A stretch of 64,000 bases of DNA, taken from positions 109,273-173,272 of the forward strand of contig NZ_JBFNXJ010000011.1 in NCBI RefSeq assembly GCF_040812015.1. The letters are read 5' to 3'. Below the pieces are notes generated by a model. That model was not told the origin of the DNA. It searched no databases and was given only the letters and a program-made list of their open reading frames with translations. The first letter of the stretch is position 1. Each line of letters starts with the position of its first letter. This DNA is from Chitinivorax sp. PXF-14. Lineage in GTDB: Bacteria > Pseudomonadota > Gammaproteobacteria > Burkholderiales > SCOH01. Shown here piece by piece: positions 54,303 through 64,000 of this stretch. Made by a program: the position numbers and the translations under genes.

Positions 54303-55022
54303 TCAATAGCCGGCGTACCGGCGCTGGATCTCGTCATAGCTGCCGTTGCGGCGGATCGTCGCCAGGCCGCGGTTGAAGCTGTCGCGCAGCGCCTCATCGC
54401 GGAAGGCTGCGCGGTAAGGCGTCGGCGGAAAAATCGCATGATAGGTCACCGCTTGGCGGATATCGACAAGCGAGCCGATTTCCTGGCGGAAATAGTCGAA
54501 GATGCGCCGGTCGGCGACGGCGACATCGACACGGCCGGCAAACAGCAGGATGTCGCGCGTGACCTGCTTGGCCTGCTCGGTGTACTGCGGGCTCTTGGCG
54601 ACGGCCGCGCGGAACTGCGGGCCCAGGTTGGTCGAGGCGCGCTGGAACGCCGTCACGCTGTAGCGGGACAGGTCGTCGATGGTATGGATGTCGAGATGGC
54701 GGTCGCTCAGCGTGATCGCGTAGTTCTGATACACGATGTAGACATCGGAGTAGTAGGCCTCGATGCCACTCTGCTCGGAGGTAGTGGTGATCACGTCGAT
54801 CAGGCGGTTGCCGAGCAGCGCATGCAGCCGCCCCTGCGGTGCGAAATAAGGCTGCGCGGAAACGCCCACGGCAGCAAACGACGCCATCACGATATCGTAT
54901 TCGAGGCCGGCCCTGCCCTGCTCGAACACATAAGGCGGCTTGTTGACACCGAAGCCGACGACGATGTCGGCGCGGGCCAGGGCGGCCAGCCAGCAGGACA
55001 CGATCAACAACAGCCAACGCAT
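54303..55022 (-). CDS. Periplasmic solute-binding protein (family 3 type)
   Basis: 239 residues from the ATG at 55022, five bases after a GGAG site. A signal peptide (M-R-W-L-L-L-I-V-S-C-W-L-A-A-L-A-R-A) precedes D-I-V-V-G-F-G-V-N-K-P-P-Y-V, the usual first strand of polar amino-acid binding proteins, followed by G-L-E-Y-D-I-V. Later motifs such as D-V-A-V-A-D-R-R-I and Y-D-E-I-Q-R-R-Y are also typical. No transporter permease or ATPase genes are adjacent, so it may be an orphan sensor or a substrate donor to a system elsewhere. The ligand is unknown. Confidence 0.85.
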   Translation of the reverse strand: MRWLLLIVSCWLAALARADIVVGFGVNKPPYVFEQGRAGLEYDIVMASFAAVGVSAQPYFAPQGRLHALLGNRLIDVITTTSEQSGIEAYYSDVYIVYQNYAITLSDRHLDIHTIDDLSRYSVTAFQRASTNLGPQFRAAVAKSPQYTEQAKQVTRDILLFAGRVDVAVADRRIFDYFRQEIGSLVDIRQAVTYHAIFPPTPYRAAFRDEALRDSFNRGLATIRRNGSYDEIQRRYAGY

Positions 55023-55090
55023 ATGCACTCCGGGATATGCTTATTTATAGACGGTCCCGCCGGCCTGCGCCGCGCCCTGCTTGCGGCGGT

Positions 55091-56020
55091 CTATTTCGGC
55101 AGCGGCACGGCCACGATGCGGAACGGCCTGGCGGGCTGGCCAGCCTTGCGCTTGTCGAACAACAGGTCGAGCTGGCCTTCCACCACGTATGCGGTATCGT
55201 TGCGGATATCGAGCGCGGTCGGGCGCGCCAGGCCATCCTGCACGGTCTTCACCGTACCGTTCTCGCCCATCCAGTCGATGCTGGACAGCCGCCCCTCGCC
55301 TTCCACCACCAGCAGCTTGCGCTTGGCTTGCGTGCGCAGCCCGTCGGCGAGTTTCAGCGGGCGATCGAGCAGGATTTCCTGCACCTTGCCGGCGGCGCCA
55401 TCCCAGCGCACCGGGATGCGGTAGAGCCGCCCGGTCACGCCCGTCACCACCATCAGCGCGCCCATGCCGTCGACGGTGATGCCGCTGACGCTGAAGCCTT
55501 CCTCGTTCCAGCGCGGATCCTGAGCCCAGGGCTGCAGCTGGGTGTCGTTGCGGCGCAGGCGCAGGATCGCGCCATGCTGCGAATCGGTGACATAGACGGT
55601 GCCGTCGCGGCCGATCGCCATGTCGTTGCAGTAGGCGCCCTCGGGCAGCTCATAGCTGGCCTTGGGCCGCCCGCTCTTGGAGTCGAAGGACTTGAGCGCC
55701 ACCGGCGCCTTGCCGCTCAGCGTGCCGACGCCGGGGTCGGACGAGCAGGCCCAGAGTATCTGCGCGCGTTCGTCGACATTGAGCCCCGCCACCGACACCA
55801 GGCCATTGCTGCCGGCTGCGATGAAGGGCTCGGCCTGCCGGCTGCCCGGCGCCACGCGGTAGATCGCCCCCTGCTTGATGCTGCCGACGAACATCGAGCC
55901 ATCGTTGGCAATCGCGATCCCCTGCGGGAAGAACTGCTCGCCGGGGATCGCGATGTCGTCGGCCGCTGCGGCCAGGCCCGCCAGGCCGGCAAGCAGCAAG
56001 CCGCAGATAAGCTGTTTCAT
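55091..56020 (-). CDS. Exported SMP-30/NHL-like beta-propeller protein
   Basis: 309 residues from the ATG at 56020 (M-K-Q-L-I-C-G-L-L-L-A-G-L-A-G-L-A-A-A), which gives a clear signal peptide; the longer frame is not used. The mature protein shows repeated blades: F-P-Q-G-I-A-I-A-N-D-G-S-M-F-V-G, A-Y-C-N-D-M-A-I-G-R-D-G-T-V-Y-V-T-D, V-S-G-I-T-V-D-G-M-G-A-L and P-T-A-L-D-I-R-N-D-T-A-Y-V-V-E-G. This N-D-x-A-x-x-x-D-G-x-x-Y-V-T-D pattern is that of SMP-30/gluconolactonase and NHL propellers. Enzymatic activity cannot be claimed. It lies 68 bases upstream of the solute-binding protein gene on the same strand and may be co-transcribed with it. Confidence 0.8.
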   Translation of the reverse strand: MKQLICGLLLAGLAGLAAAADDIAIPGEQFFPQGIAIANDGSMFVGSIKQGAIYRVAPGSRQAEPFIAAGSNGLVSVAGLNVDERAQILWACSSDPGVGTLSGKAPVALKSFDSKSGRPKASYELPEGAYCNDMAIGRDGTVYVTDSQHGAILRLRRNDTQLQPWAQDPRWNEEGFSVSGITVDGMGALMVVTGVTGRLYRIPVRWDGAAGKVQEILLDRPLKLADGLRTQAKRKLLVVEGEGRLSSIDWMGENGTVKTVQDGLARPTALDIRNDTAYVVEGQLDLLFDKRKAGQPARPFRIVAVPLPK

Positions 56021-56247
56021 GGGGTTCTCCTGAATTCTGGTTGGCATGGCGCCCGCCGGATGGGCGCGGCGCCCAGCGCCGTCGTCACACAGCCGGCGGG
56101 GCCCACGCCAGACGCGTGCCGGGCAAGCACCATCAGCAGGTGCCGCACACGACGACAAGCGGGAATGGGCCGGGCCGGACGGCGGGCCTCATTGCAATGC
56201 ATACAATGCATCAGGCGCCGGTACGGTTGACGCCCCGGCGGGATGGA

Positions 56248-58041
<1,794 letters not shown>

Positions 58042-58244
58042 GCAGAAACTCCAGCTGTGGCCTGTCGCGGTTGGCGACACCAATCAAGGGCTGGTAGCTG
58101 TTCAAGGGTGTTGAAGAAAGAGGCGGCAACGGGGCTGATGCTTAGCAAGACATCGTCTCGCCGTTGCCACCCCGGCAGGCGGATTGGTACGCTGCCGGGC
58201 AGCCTGAAGTATACAGGCATTTGCTTGAGAATGGACTATTTGAC

Positions 58245-59156
58245 ATGGCTATGCAAGGCATTTCCGCCCTCATGGATTTCCCGCATCGGGTTGCCTCCGC
58301 CATCCGTAGCGCGCAGGAAAGCGGCGCGCTGGCGCCGACCGTCACCGAGTCGACGGTGCTGGCCGATGGCGGTGTCGACTTCTCGGTGCGCTGGGTGTCG
58401 TCGCTTACGCGCAAGGACGAGGCCAGGCGCGTCGCGACCGCGCCGGACTTCAACCCGTTTTTGCCTTACGAGCCCGGCCTGTTCGTGGGCGAGCTGGGGC
58501 CCGGCCATGTCGCGCTGCTCAATAAATTCCCGGTCATCGCCAACCATGCACTGATCGTCACCCGCGCATTCGAGGCGCAATTGGCGCCGCTCAATCTGGC
58601 CGATTTCAGCGCCCTCGCGGCCGCCATGGCCAGCGCCGACTGGCTTGCCTTCTACAACGGCGGCGAGCTGGCTGGCGCGAGCCAGCGCCACAAGCACCTG
58701 CAGCTGGCGCCGCTCGCTGCAGACGGCAGCGGCCGTTGCCCGATCGAGGCGCTGCTGCCCGCCACCGCACCCGCCGGCGTGGCCACCCGTCTCACGGCCC
58801 TGCCCTTCGCCCATGCCTTCGTGGCGCTCGACGCCAGCCGCTTCAATCAGCCCGGCGAGGCTGCGGCGATGATGCTCGACGCCTGGCAGGCCGCCTGCGC
58901 GCACGCGGCCGTATCTTGCCATGCCGGGCAGATGGCGCCGTACAACCTGCTGCTGCGCCGTGGCTGGCTGCTGCTCGTGCCGCGTCGGGCGGAGCGCTGG
59001 GAAGGCATCTCGATCAACGCGCTGGGCTTTGCCGGCTCGCTGTTCGTCAAGCACCGCGACGACATCGAGCGCATCCGTGTGGCCGGGCCGATGCGGGTGC
59101 TGGCGGCCGTGGCGGGCTCTGCCACTCGCGAAAGCCCCGGGCGCGGGCTAAGCTGA
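58245..59156 (+). CDS. Ap4A phosphorylase / ATP adenylyltransferase (APA1/2 type)
   Basis: 303 residues from the ATG at 58245; the frame is open back to a TTG at 58164, and the site upstream of either start is weak. The HIT-like catalytic motif is Q-R-H-K-H-L-Q-L (H-x-H-x-Q) near residue 147, as in yeast Apa1/Apa2 and cyanobacterial homologues that split diadenosine tetraphosphate with phosphate into ATP and ADP. N-P-F-L-P-Y-E and L-N-K-F-P-V-I-A-N-H-A-L-I-V-T are characteristic of the N-terminal half, P-Y-N-L-L of the C-terminal half. It acts in the cytosol. It precedes the HD-GYP gene by 42 bases. Confidence 0.88.
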   Translation: MAMQGISALMDFPHRVASAIRSAQESGALAPTVTESTVLADGGVDFSVRWVSSLTRKDEARRVATAPDFNPFLPYEPGLFVGELGPGHVALLNKFPVIANHALIVTRAFEAQLAPLNLADFSALAAAMASADWLAFYNGGELAGASQRHKHLQLAPLAADGSGRCPIEALLPATAPAGVATRLTALPFAHAFVALDASRFNQPGEAAAMMLDAWQAACAHAAVSCHAGQMAPYNLLLRRGWLLLVPRRAERWEGISINALGFAGSLFVKHRDDIERIRVAGPMRVLAAVAGSATRESPGRGLS

Positions 59157-59198
59157 AATCGTCCGCCCTCGCGGCGCCCACCCGCCACCGTCATCGTC

Positions 59199-62129
59199 AT
59201 GAGCCTTTTCTCCTCCGCCGTCGGCGCCCTACAGAGCTGGCGGCGGCGCCAGCCACTGCGCGTCTACATCGGCGTAGTGTTCATTGTGCTGATCCTGATC
59301 ACCGGCTTCATCATCGGCGTTTACACGCAGCGCGAAACTACGCGCATGCTGCTGTCGGCCGGTGATGTGCTGTTCGAGCGCGTGCGCCAGGAAACCCGCC
59401 TGGGCGTGGCCAACCACCTGCAGCCGGCCGAGACGGTGGTCAGCCTGTTCTCGCACCAGCGCATCACCCAGTCGCGCAGCATGGCCGAGCGGCTCGACAG
59501 CGTGCCCTATATGGCCGAGGCGCTGGCCGCCAACCCACAGCTGTCGGCGCTGTATGTCGGCTACGACAACGGCGACTTCATGCTGCTGCGCCCGCTCGAC
59601 AACGACGCATTCGCGCGCCAGATGCGGGCCCCGGGGCGGGCGCGCTACCTGTTGCAGAGCGTCGAGCGCGACGAGGCAGGCCGCTTCAACGGCGCCTATC
59701 GCTTCTACGATGCCAACCTGTCGCCGCTCGCCTACCGGGCCGACCCCGGCTACCGTTTCGACCCACGCACACGGCCCTGGTACGCCCTGGCGCGCGGTAC
59801 CGAGCAGCTGGTGATGCCCGAGCCCTATGTATTCTATTCGACACGCGAGCCGGGCCTGACCATGGCGCGGCGCGCGGTGCACGGCAACGCCGTGGTGGCG
59901 GCCGACATCACGCTCGACGAGCTGTCGCGCTCGCTCGCCAGGCTCAAGCTGACGCCATCGACCGAGCTCGTGCTGCTCGACGACAAGCAGCATGTGCTCG
60001 CCTACCACGACACCACGCGCCGTGTGCTCGCCACGCCCGAAGGCAAGCTGCGCCTCGCCACGCTGGCCGAGCTGCGGCTACCCGCGGTGAGCCGGCTGCT
60101 GCGGAGCGAGGCGCACCACGGTTCGGTCGAGCTGAGCCAGGGCGGCCAGGGCTGGGTCGGCTTCGTCGAGCCGATCGAGGTCGCCGGCCAGCATTTCCTG
60201 CTCGCCGTGGCCGTGCCGCGCGACGAGCTGCTGAGCGACGCCGAGCGCATGCGGCGCAACCAGTTGTGGCTCGTTGCCGCCACCATCCTCATCACGCTGC
60301 CGATCGCCTGGCAGACCGGGCGCTGGATCGCCAGGCCGCTGCAGCAGCTGGCCGACCGGGCACGCGCGATCGAGTCCTTCGATTTCCGCCAGCCGATGGA
60401 CGCGCATTACCGCGTGCACGAGGTGGACGAGCTGGCGCGCGCCATGTCGAGCATGGAGACCACGATCAGCCACTTTCTCGACCTCTCCGCCGCGCTCGCC
60501 GCCGAGCGCCACCTCACGCCGCTGCTCGAACGCGTACTGGAAGAGACCACGCATGCGCTGCAGGCCTCGGGCGGCGTGATCTACCTGGCCGACGACGACT
60601 CCACCCACGCCACCCTCAGCGTGGCGCACGGCAGCCTGCCCGAGCTGCCGCAGATCGTCTCGCTCAACGGCGACGAGCCCGATGCGCTCGGCTTTGCCGA
60701 GCTGTTTGCCGACGCGGTGAAAAGCAGCCGCACCGAGCTCGCCTGCCTCACCGATGCGCACACCTGTTTCGCCGCCGTGCCGCTGTTCAACCCGCGTCAC
60801 GAGGCGGTGGGCATGATCGTGATGTTCATGGACCCAGCCGCCAGATCGCTGAGCGACGCCACAGTGGGCTTCGTCGAGGCGCTGTCGGGCACCGCCGCGA
60901 TCTCGATCGAGGCGCAGCGCCTGCTCGATGCGCAGAAGACGCTGCTCGAATCGTTCATCCAGCTCGTCGCCAGCGCGATCGATGCCAAGTCGCCCTACAC
61001 TGGCAGCCACTGCCAGCGCGTGCCGGTGCTGACCAAGATGCTGGCGCGCGCCGCCTGCGACGCAAGCACGGGCCCGTTCGCCGACTATACCCTCAGCAGC
61101 GAGGAATGGGAGGCGCTGCACATCGCCGCCTGGCTGCACGATTGCGGCAAGGTGACGACGCCCGAATACGTGGTCGACAAGGCCACCAAGCTCGAAACCC
61201 TGCACGACCGCATCCACGAGGTGCGCATGCGCTTCGAGGTGCTCAAGCGCGATGCCGAGATCGAGTACTGGCGCGCCCTCGCCAACGGCGCGGAGCAAGG
61301 GCCGCAGGCCGAACGGCTGGCGCGGATGCTGGCCACGCTCGACGAGGAATTCGCCTTCATCGCGCACTGCAATGTCGGCGGCGAATCGCTGTCCGACGAC
61401 GCCATCGCGCGCATCGCCGAGATCGCCCGACGCAGCTGGCGGCGCACGCTCGACGACCGCCTCGGCATCTCGCACGACGAGCTCGAACGCAAGGCCGCGA
61501 CGCCCGCCCCGGCCCTGCCGGTGGACGAGCCACTGCTGGCCGACCGGCCCGACCACCTGATCGCGCGCGGCGAGCACGAGCGCATCGCACCGGACAACCC
61601 CTGGGGCTTCAAGCTCGACGTGCCGCAATACAAGTACAACCGCGGCGAGCTCTACAACCTCAGCGTGGCGCGCGGCACGCTGTCGGCCGAGGAGCGCTAC
61701 CAGATCAACGACCATATCGTGCAGACCATCATCATGCTCAACCACCTGCCCTTCCCCAAGCACCTGAAATCGGTGCCCGAGCTGGCCGGCGGCCACCACG
61801 AGAAAATGGACGGCACCGGCTACCCGAAGCGCCTCACGCGCGAGCAGATGAGCGTGCCGGCGCGCATGATGGCGATCGCCGACATCTTCGAGGCGCTCAC
61901 TGCCGTCGACCGTCCCTACAAGCAGGGCAAGACGCTGACCGAATCGCTCACCATCATGGCGCGCATGCGCGACGGCCGGCACATCGACGCCGAGCTGTTC
62001 GCGTTGTTCCTCGAAAGCGGCGTCTACCTCGACTATGCCCGCGCCTACCTGCGGCCCGAGCAGATCGATGCGGTCGACATCGGGGTTTACCTGCGGGGCC
62101 CGGACAGGCCGGCCACGCAGCCGGTATAA
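59199..62129 (+). CDS. Membrane sensor with Cache, HAMP, GAF and HD-GYP domains
   Basis: 976 residues. A first membrane helix (about 20-42, V-Y-I-G-V-V-F-I-V-L-I-L-I-T-G-F) and a second (about 355-370) bracket a periplasmic Cache-type sensor with F-D-P-R-T-R-P-W-Y. A HAMP segment (about 375-425), a GAF-like domain (430-575) and an HD-GYP domain follow. HD-GYP residues are intact: H-D-C-G-K (H647-D648) and H-H-E-K-M-D-G-T-G-Y-P (866-876), so c-di-GMP hydrolysis is expected. The two motifs are about 218 residues apart, against about 65 in minimal HD-GYP domains, so roughly 150 residues are inserted inside the catalytic domain. Signal and partners are unknown. Confidence 0.92.
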   Translation: MSLFSSAVGALQSWRRRQPLRVYIGVVFIVLILITGFIIGVYTQRETTRMLLSAGDVLFERVRQETRLGVANHLQPAETVVSLFSHQRITQSRSMAERLDSVPYMAEALAANPQLSALYVGYDNGDFMLLRPLDNDAFARQMRAPGRARYLLQSVERDEAGRFNGAYRFYDANLSPLAYRADPGYRFDPRTRPWYALARGTEQLVMPEPYVFYSTREPGLTMARRAVHGNAVVAADITLDELSRSLARLKLTPSTELVLLDDKQHVLAYHDTTRRVLATPEGKLRLATLAELRLPAVSRLLRSEAHHGSVELSQGGQGWVGFVEPIEVAGQHFLLAVAVPRDELLSDAERMRRNQLWLVAATILITLPIAWQTGRWIARPLQQLADRARAIESFDFRQPMDAHYRVHEVDELARAMSSMETTISHFLDLSAALAAERHLTPLLERVLEETTHALQASGGVIYLADDDSTHATLSVAHGSLPELPQIVSLNGDEPDALGFAELFADAVKSSRTELACLTDAHTCFAAVPLFNPRHEAVGMIVMFMDPAARSLSDATVGFVEALSGTAAISIEAQRLLDAQKTLLESFIQLVASAIDAKSPYTGSHCQRVPVLTKMLARAACDASTGPFADYTLSSEEWEALHIAAWLHDCGKVTTPEYVVDKATKLETLHDRIHEVRMRFEVLKRDAEIEYWRALANGAEQGPQAERLARMLATLDEEFAFIAHCNVGGESLSDDAIARIAEIARRSWRRTLDDRLGISHDELERKAATPAPALPVDEPLLADRPDHLIARGEHERIAPDNPWGFKLDVPQYKYNRGELYNLSVARGTLSAEERYQINDHIVQTIIMLNHLPFPKHLKSVPELAGGHHEKMDGTGYPKRLTREQMSVPARMMAIADIFEALTAVDRPYKQGKTLTESLTIMARMRDGRHIDAELFALFLESGVYLDYARAYLRPEQIDAVDIGVYLRGPDRPATQPV

Positions 62130-62174
62130 TCGCCCCGACACGATTTCAACGACACTCCACGCCACGAGGACACC

Positions 62175-63179
62175 ATGAGCCGCATTTCCCTCAGCCGCTA
62201 CCTGATCGAGCAGCAGCGCCAGAACGACGCCATCACGCCCGAGCTGCGCCTTTCCATCGAAGTCGTCGCCCGCGCCTGCAAGGCCATCAACCACGCCATC
62301 CGCAAGGGCGCGCTGGCCGGCGTGCTGGGCGAGGCCGGCACCGGCAACATCCAGGGCGAGGCGCAGAAGAAGCTCGACGTGATCGCCAACGACGTGCTGC
62401 TCGATGCCAACGAATGGGGCGGCCACCTCGCCGCTATCGCCTCCGAGGAAATGGACGACCCGCACCCGATCCCCAACGACTACCCGAAGGGCGGTTTCCT
62501 GCTGCTGTTCGACCCGCTCGACGGCTCGTCCAACATCGACGTCAACATCTCGGTCGGCACCATCTTCTCGATCCTGCGCTGTCCTGACGGCGTCGATGGC
62601 GCCAGCGAAGCCGCCTTCCTGCAGAAAGGCAGCACCCAGGTCGCCGCCGGCTACACCGTCTACGGCCCGCAGACCATGCTCGTGCTGACGCTGGGCAACG
62701 GCGTGCACGGCTTCACGCTCGACGCCGAGATCGGCAGCTGGGTGCTCACCCACCCCGACATGAAGGTGCCGGAAGAAACCAAGGAATTCGCCATCAACAT
62801 GTCCAATATGCGCCACTGGGAGCCGCCGGTTAAGCGCTATATCGACGAGCTGCTGGCCGGCAAGGAAGGCCCGCGCGGCAAGGACTACAACATGCGCTGG
62901 GTGGCTTCGATGGTCGCCGACGTGCACCGCATCCTCACCCGCGGCGGCGTCTTCACCTACCCGCGCGACAAGCGCGAACCGGAAAAGGCCGGCAAGCTGC
63001 GCCTGATGTACGAAGCCAACCCGATGTCCTTCATCATCGAGCAAGCCGGCGGCGCCGCTACCAACGGCCACCAGCGCATTCTCGACATCCAGCCGGAAAA
63101 ACTGCACCAGCGCGTGGCGGTGTTCCTGGGGTCGAAGCAGGAGGTGGACGTCGTGACGCAGTATCACCGCGAAGGGTGA
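62175..63179 (+). CDS. fbp: Fructose-1,6-bisphosphatase, class 1
   Basis: 334 residues, standard class I length, with a GAGGA ribosome site. It removes the 1-phosphate of fructose 1,6-bisphosphate in gluconeogenesis. Metal and substrate residues are intact: S-E-E-M-D-D, the signature [20 protein letters not shown], and [18 protein letters not shown]. It lies 45 bases behind the HD-GYP gene and ends at a strong terminator. Together with pckG it gives both unique gluconeogenic steps in this window. Confidence 0.97.
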   Translation: MSRISLSRYLIEQQRQNDAITPELRLSIEVVARACKAINHAIRKGALAGVLGEAGTGNIQGEAQKKLDVIANDVLLDANEWGGHLAAIASEEMDDPHPIPNDYPKGGFLLLFDPLDGSSNIDVNISVGTIFSILRCPDGVDGASEAAFLQKGSTQVAAGYTVYGPQTMLVLTLGNGVHGFTLDAEIGSWVLTHPDMKVPEETKEFAINMSNMRHWEPPVKRYIDELLAGKEGPRGKDYNMRWVASMVADVHRILTRGGVFTYPRDKREPEKAGKLRLMYEANPMSFIIEQAGGAATNGHQRILDIQPEKLHQRVAVFLGSKQEVDVVTQYHREG

Positions 63180-63201
63180 GCACCAGGGAAGGCAAGCAAG
63201 G

Positions 63202-63230
63202 GCGCGGCCGCAGTTGAGGCCGCGCTTTTT
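63202..63230 (+). terminator. Rho-independent terminator of fbp
   Basis: Stem GCGCGGCC / GGCCGCGC with an 8-base loop and five T, 22 bases after the fbp stop. Confidence 0.92.
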
Positions 63231-63361
63231 GTTTGTGGCGGTGGGCCGCTCATTGCAGTTGTCCGCTCGTTGGCGAGCAGTGTGTGTGAGGCAGCCTGGG
63301 CTTGGCAGCCCCGGTGGCCTCGCCCCAAGCTGCTGCGCCACCGGCAGTCTGGCGCTTGCCA

Positions 63362-63408
63362 CCCTACCCCTCTCCCTTGACGGGAGAGGGCTGGGGAGAG
63401 GGTGAGGC
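63362..63408. repeat. CCCTCTCCC/GGGAGAGGG dispersed-repeat-like palindrome
   Basis: CCCCTCTCCC-TTGA-CGGGAGAGGG forms a strong stem and is followed by GGGGAGAGGGTGAGG, the pattern of a short palindromic repeat found scattered between genes in many beta- and gammaproteobacteria. Only one copy is seen in this window. The rest of the 525-base gap from fbp to the next ORF holds the fbp terminator and no gene that I can support. Confidence 0.6.
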
Positions 63409-63704
63409 GCCACCGCGCATTACGGCCAGCCATTCAATGCAACGCGCTGCGCGTCGATTGCCCCGACTCAAACGGCACGGGTTGATCTTGTTGAGTTCAG
63501 GCCACGCTTGCTACAACACAGCTCCCCCGGCGCTTCAATTACCCCCGACGACTCAATGGCGCAAGTTACAACCTTGGATTTGATCAAGCCAGGTCAACCG
63601 GGTTCGTCAACACCATGCACGGCGAATATATTTTTTTCGAGATCGATGCCGACCGTGATAATGCCCATGGACTTCCGCTTTCGATGAATTGATAAGGGAA
63701 AAAG

Positions 63705-64000
63705 ATGCTCGGTAATATTCTTGGTGTTGTTGAAAAAACCAACACCCGCCCGTTGCTTATTACGTTCATTGCACTGAGTTTTGTAACCCTCTTAAATGGG
63801 GGTGCATTACTGAAAAACCCGTTCTCTGAGCAAGCCTTCGGAATACCGGTCGCCATATTGTTTGCTTACTGCGTGGTCTGGTACTGGAGTAGCTTAATTC
63901 ACTGGCTCAACGCCTCCTTATCTAGTAACGACATAGCAAGCTTCGGTCCATTAGTAGGCTGCTCTATACTCGCTTTCTGTTTGCTAGTAACCTTTTGGTA
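63705..64000 (+). CDS. Start of an unknown multi-pass membrane protein (cut by window edge)
   Basis: A frame opens at ATG 63705, a few bases after AAGGGA, and stays open to the last base (98 codons visible). It begins M-L-G-N-I-L-G-V-V-E-K-T-N-T-R-P and shows three hydrophobic segments: L-L-I-T-F-I-A-L-S-F-V-T-L-L, then V-A-I-L-F-A-Y-C-V-V-W-Y-W, then L-V-G-C-S-I-L-A-F-C-L-L-V-T-F-W. I recognise no family. The DNA here is much lower in GC than the rest of the window and uses AT-ending codons freely (ATT, TTA, GTA), a sign of horizontal acquisition. The remainder lies outside the window. Confidence 0.7.
   Translation, partial: MLGNILGVVEKTNTRPLLITFIALSFVTLLNGGALLKNPFSEQAFGIPVAILFAYCVVWYWSSLIHWLNASLSSNDIASFGPLVGCSILAFCLLVTFW

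Noticed and set aside
56062..56076. Palindrome TGGGCGCGGCGCCCA between the propeller and rhlE genes
   Set aside because: With a single central base it cannot fold as a hairpin, and GC-rich palindromes of this size are expected by chance in this genome.
60266..62587. 773-codon plus-strand frame overlapping the HD-GYP and fbp genes
   Set aside because: Arg/Ala/Gly-rich frame-shifted shadow of two genes whose own frames carry full catalytic motifs.
60078..63413. Very long minus-strand open frame (1111 codons) opposite the HD-GYP and fbp genes
   Set aside because: It is antisense to two clearly conserved genes; high GC removes stop codons from this frame. The translation has no recognisable domain and a composition typical of antisense frames (many His, Gln, Asp, Val).
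63584..63856. 90-codon minus-strand frame near the right edge
   Set aside because: It overlaps the plus-strand membrane protein that has a better ribosome site and membrane-helix pattern. The minus-strand product shows no domain.

Overview
The window reads as one contiguous stretch of a GC-rich (about 60%) Gram-negative chromosome. Gene content and order point to a betaproteobacterium, probably of the order Neisseriales: RNase E is divergent from an rluC/HAD/Rieske/sppA run, recA-recX-alaS is conserved, trpE and trpGD(C) are split, there are two general porins, PEP carboxykinase is GTP-dependent, and flagellar genes sit at the left edge. I cannot name the genus. There are no rRNA or tRNA genes, CRISPR arrays, transposases or prophage genes that I can support.

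Layout. 1-1.5 kb: end of flgM, flgN, and a convergent motD. 1.6-4.5 kb: leftward run rluC, HAD phosphatase, Rieske protein, sppA. 4.5-7.9 kb: long structured leader and rne. 8-16.3 kb: a large GGDEF/EAL protein, then the SOS-type run recA-recX-orf-alaS behind a LexA-like box. 16.5-20.1 kb: small basic secreted protein, membrane pseudokinase with Sel1 repeats, cspA, DUF599 protein. 20.4-24.5 kb: pckG, orphan pseudopilin, rraA, moaA. 24.5-29.6 kb: leftward alaA-GNAT-hom-thrC and an Mth938-type protein. 29.7-32.6 kb: two porins that share an upstream palindrome. 32.9-47.7 kb: tryptophan genes (trpC, trpD, trpG, trpE) together with gph, an SDR and rpe, interrupted twice: by a TetR/SDR/hydrolase/DUF1571 block between trpD and trpC, and by a histidine kinase/c-di-GMP response regulator pair between trpG and trpE. 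47.9-54.1 kb: apaG, a 31-residue membrane peptide, an Atm1-type ABC exporter, a dapA-like gene, gmhA, pyk. 54.3-64 kb: a periplasmic binding protein, a beta-propeller protein, rhlE, Ap4A phosphorylase, a large HD-GYP protein, fbp, and at the right edge the start of a membrane protein in lower-GC DNA.

Themes. RNA turnover is well represented (rne, rraA, rhlE), as are c-di-GMP turnover (three multidomain proteins), central carbon metabolism (pckG, pyk, fbp, rpe, gph) and amino-acid synthesis (Thr, Ala, Trp, possibly Lys). The most interesting signals lie outside annotated genes. Two very short ORFs end in Trp-rich tails (RWRWRR and RWWR), one directly upstream of trpE and one upstream of trpG. 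They look like separate tryptophan-sensing leader peptides, so a split trp pathway appears to carry two attenuator-like leaders. Other candidates are a GTTGC-N6-GCAAC operator at the same distance from both porins, a TetR operator, a structured rne leader, and an inverted repeat on the pyk promoter.
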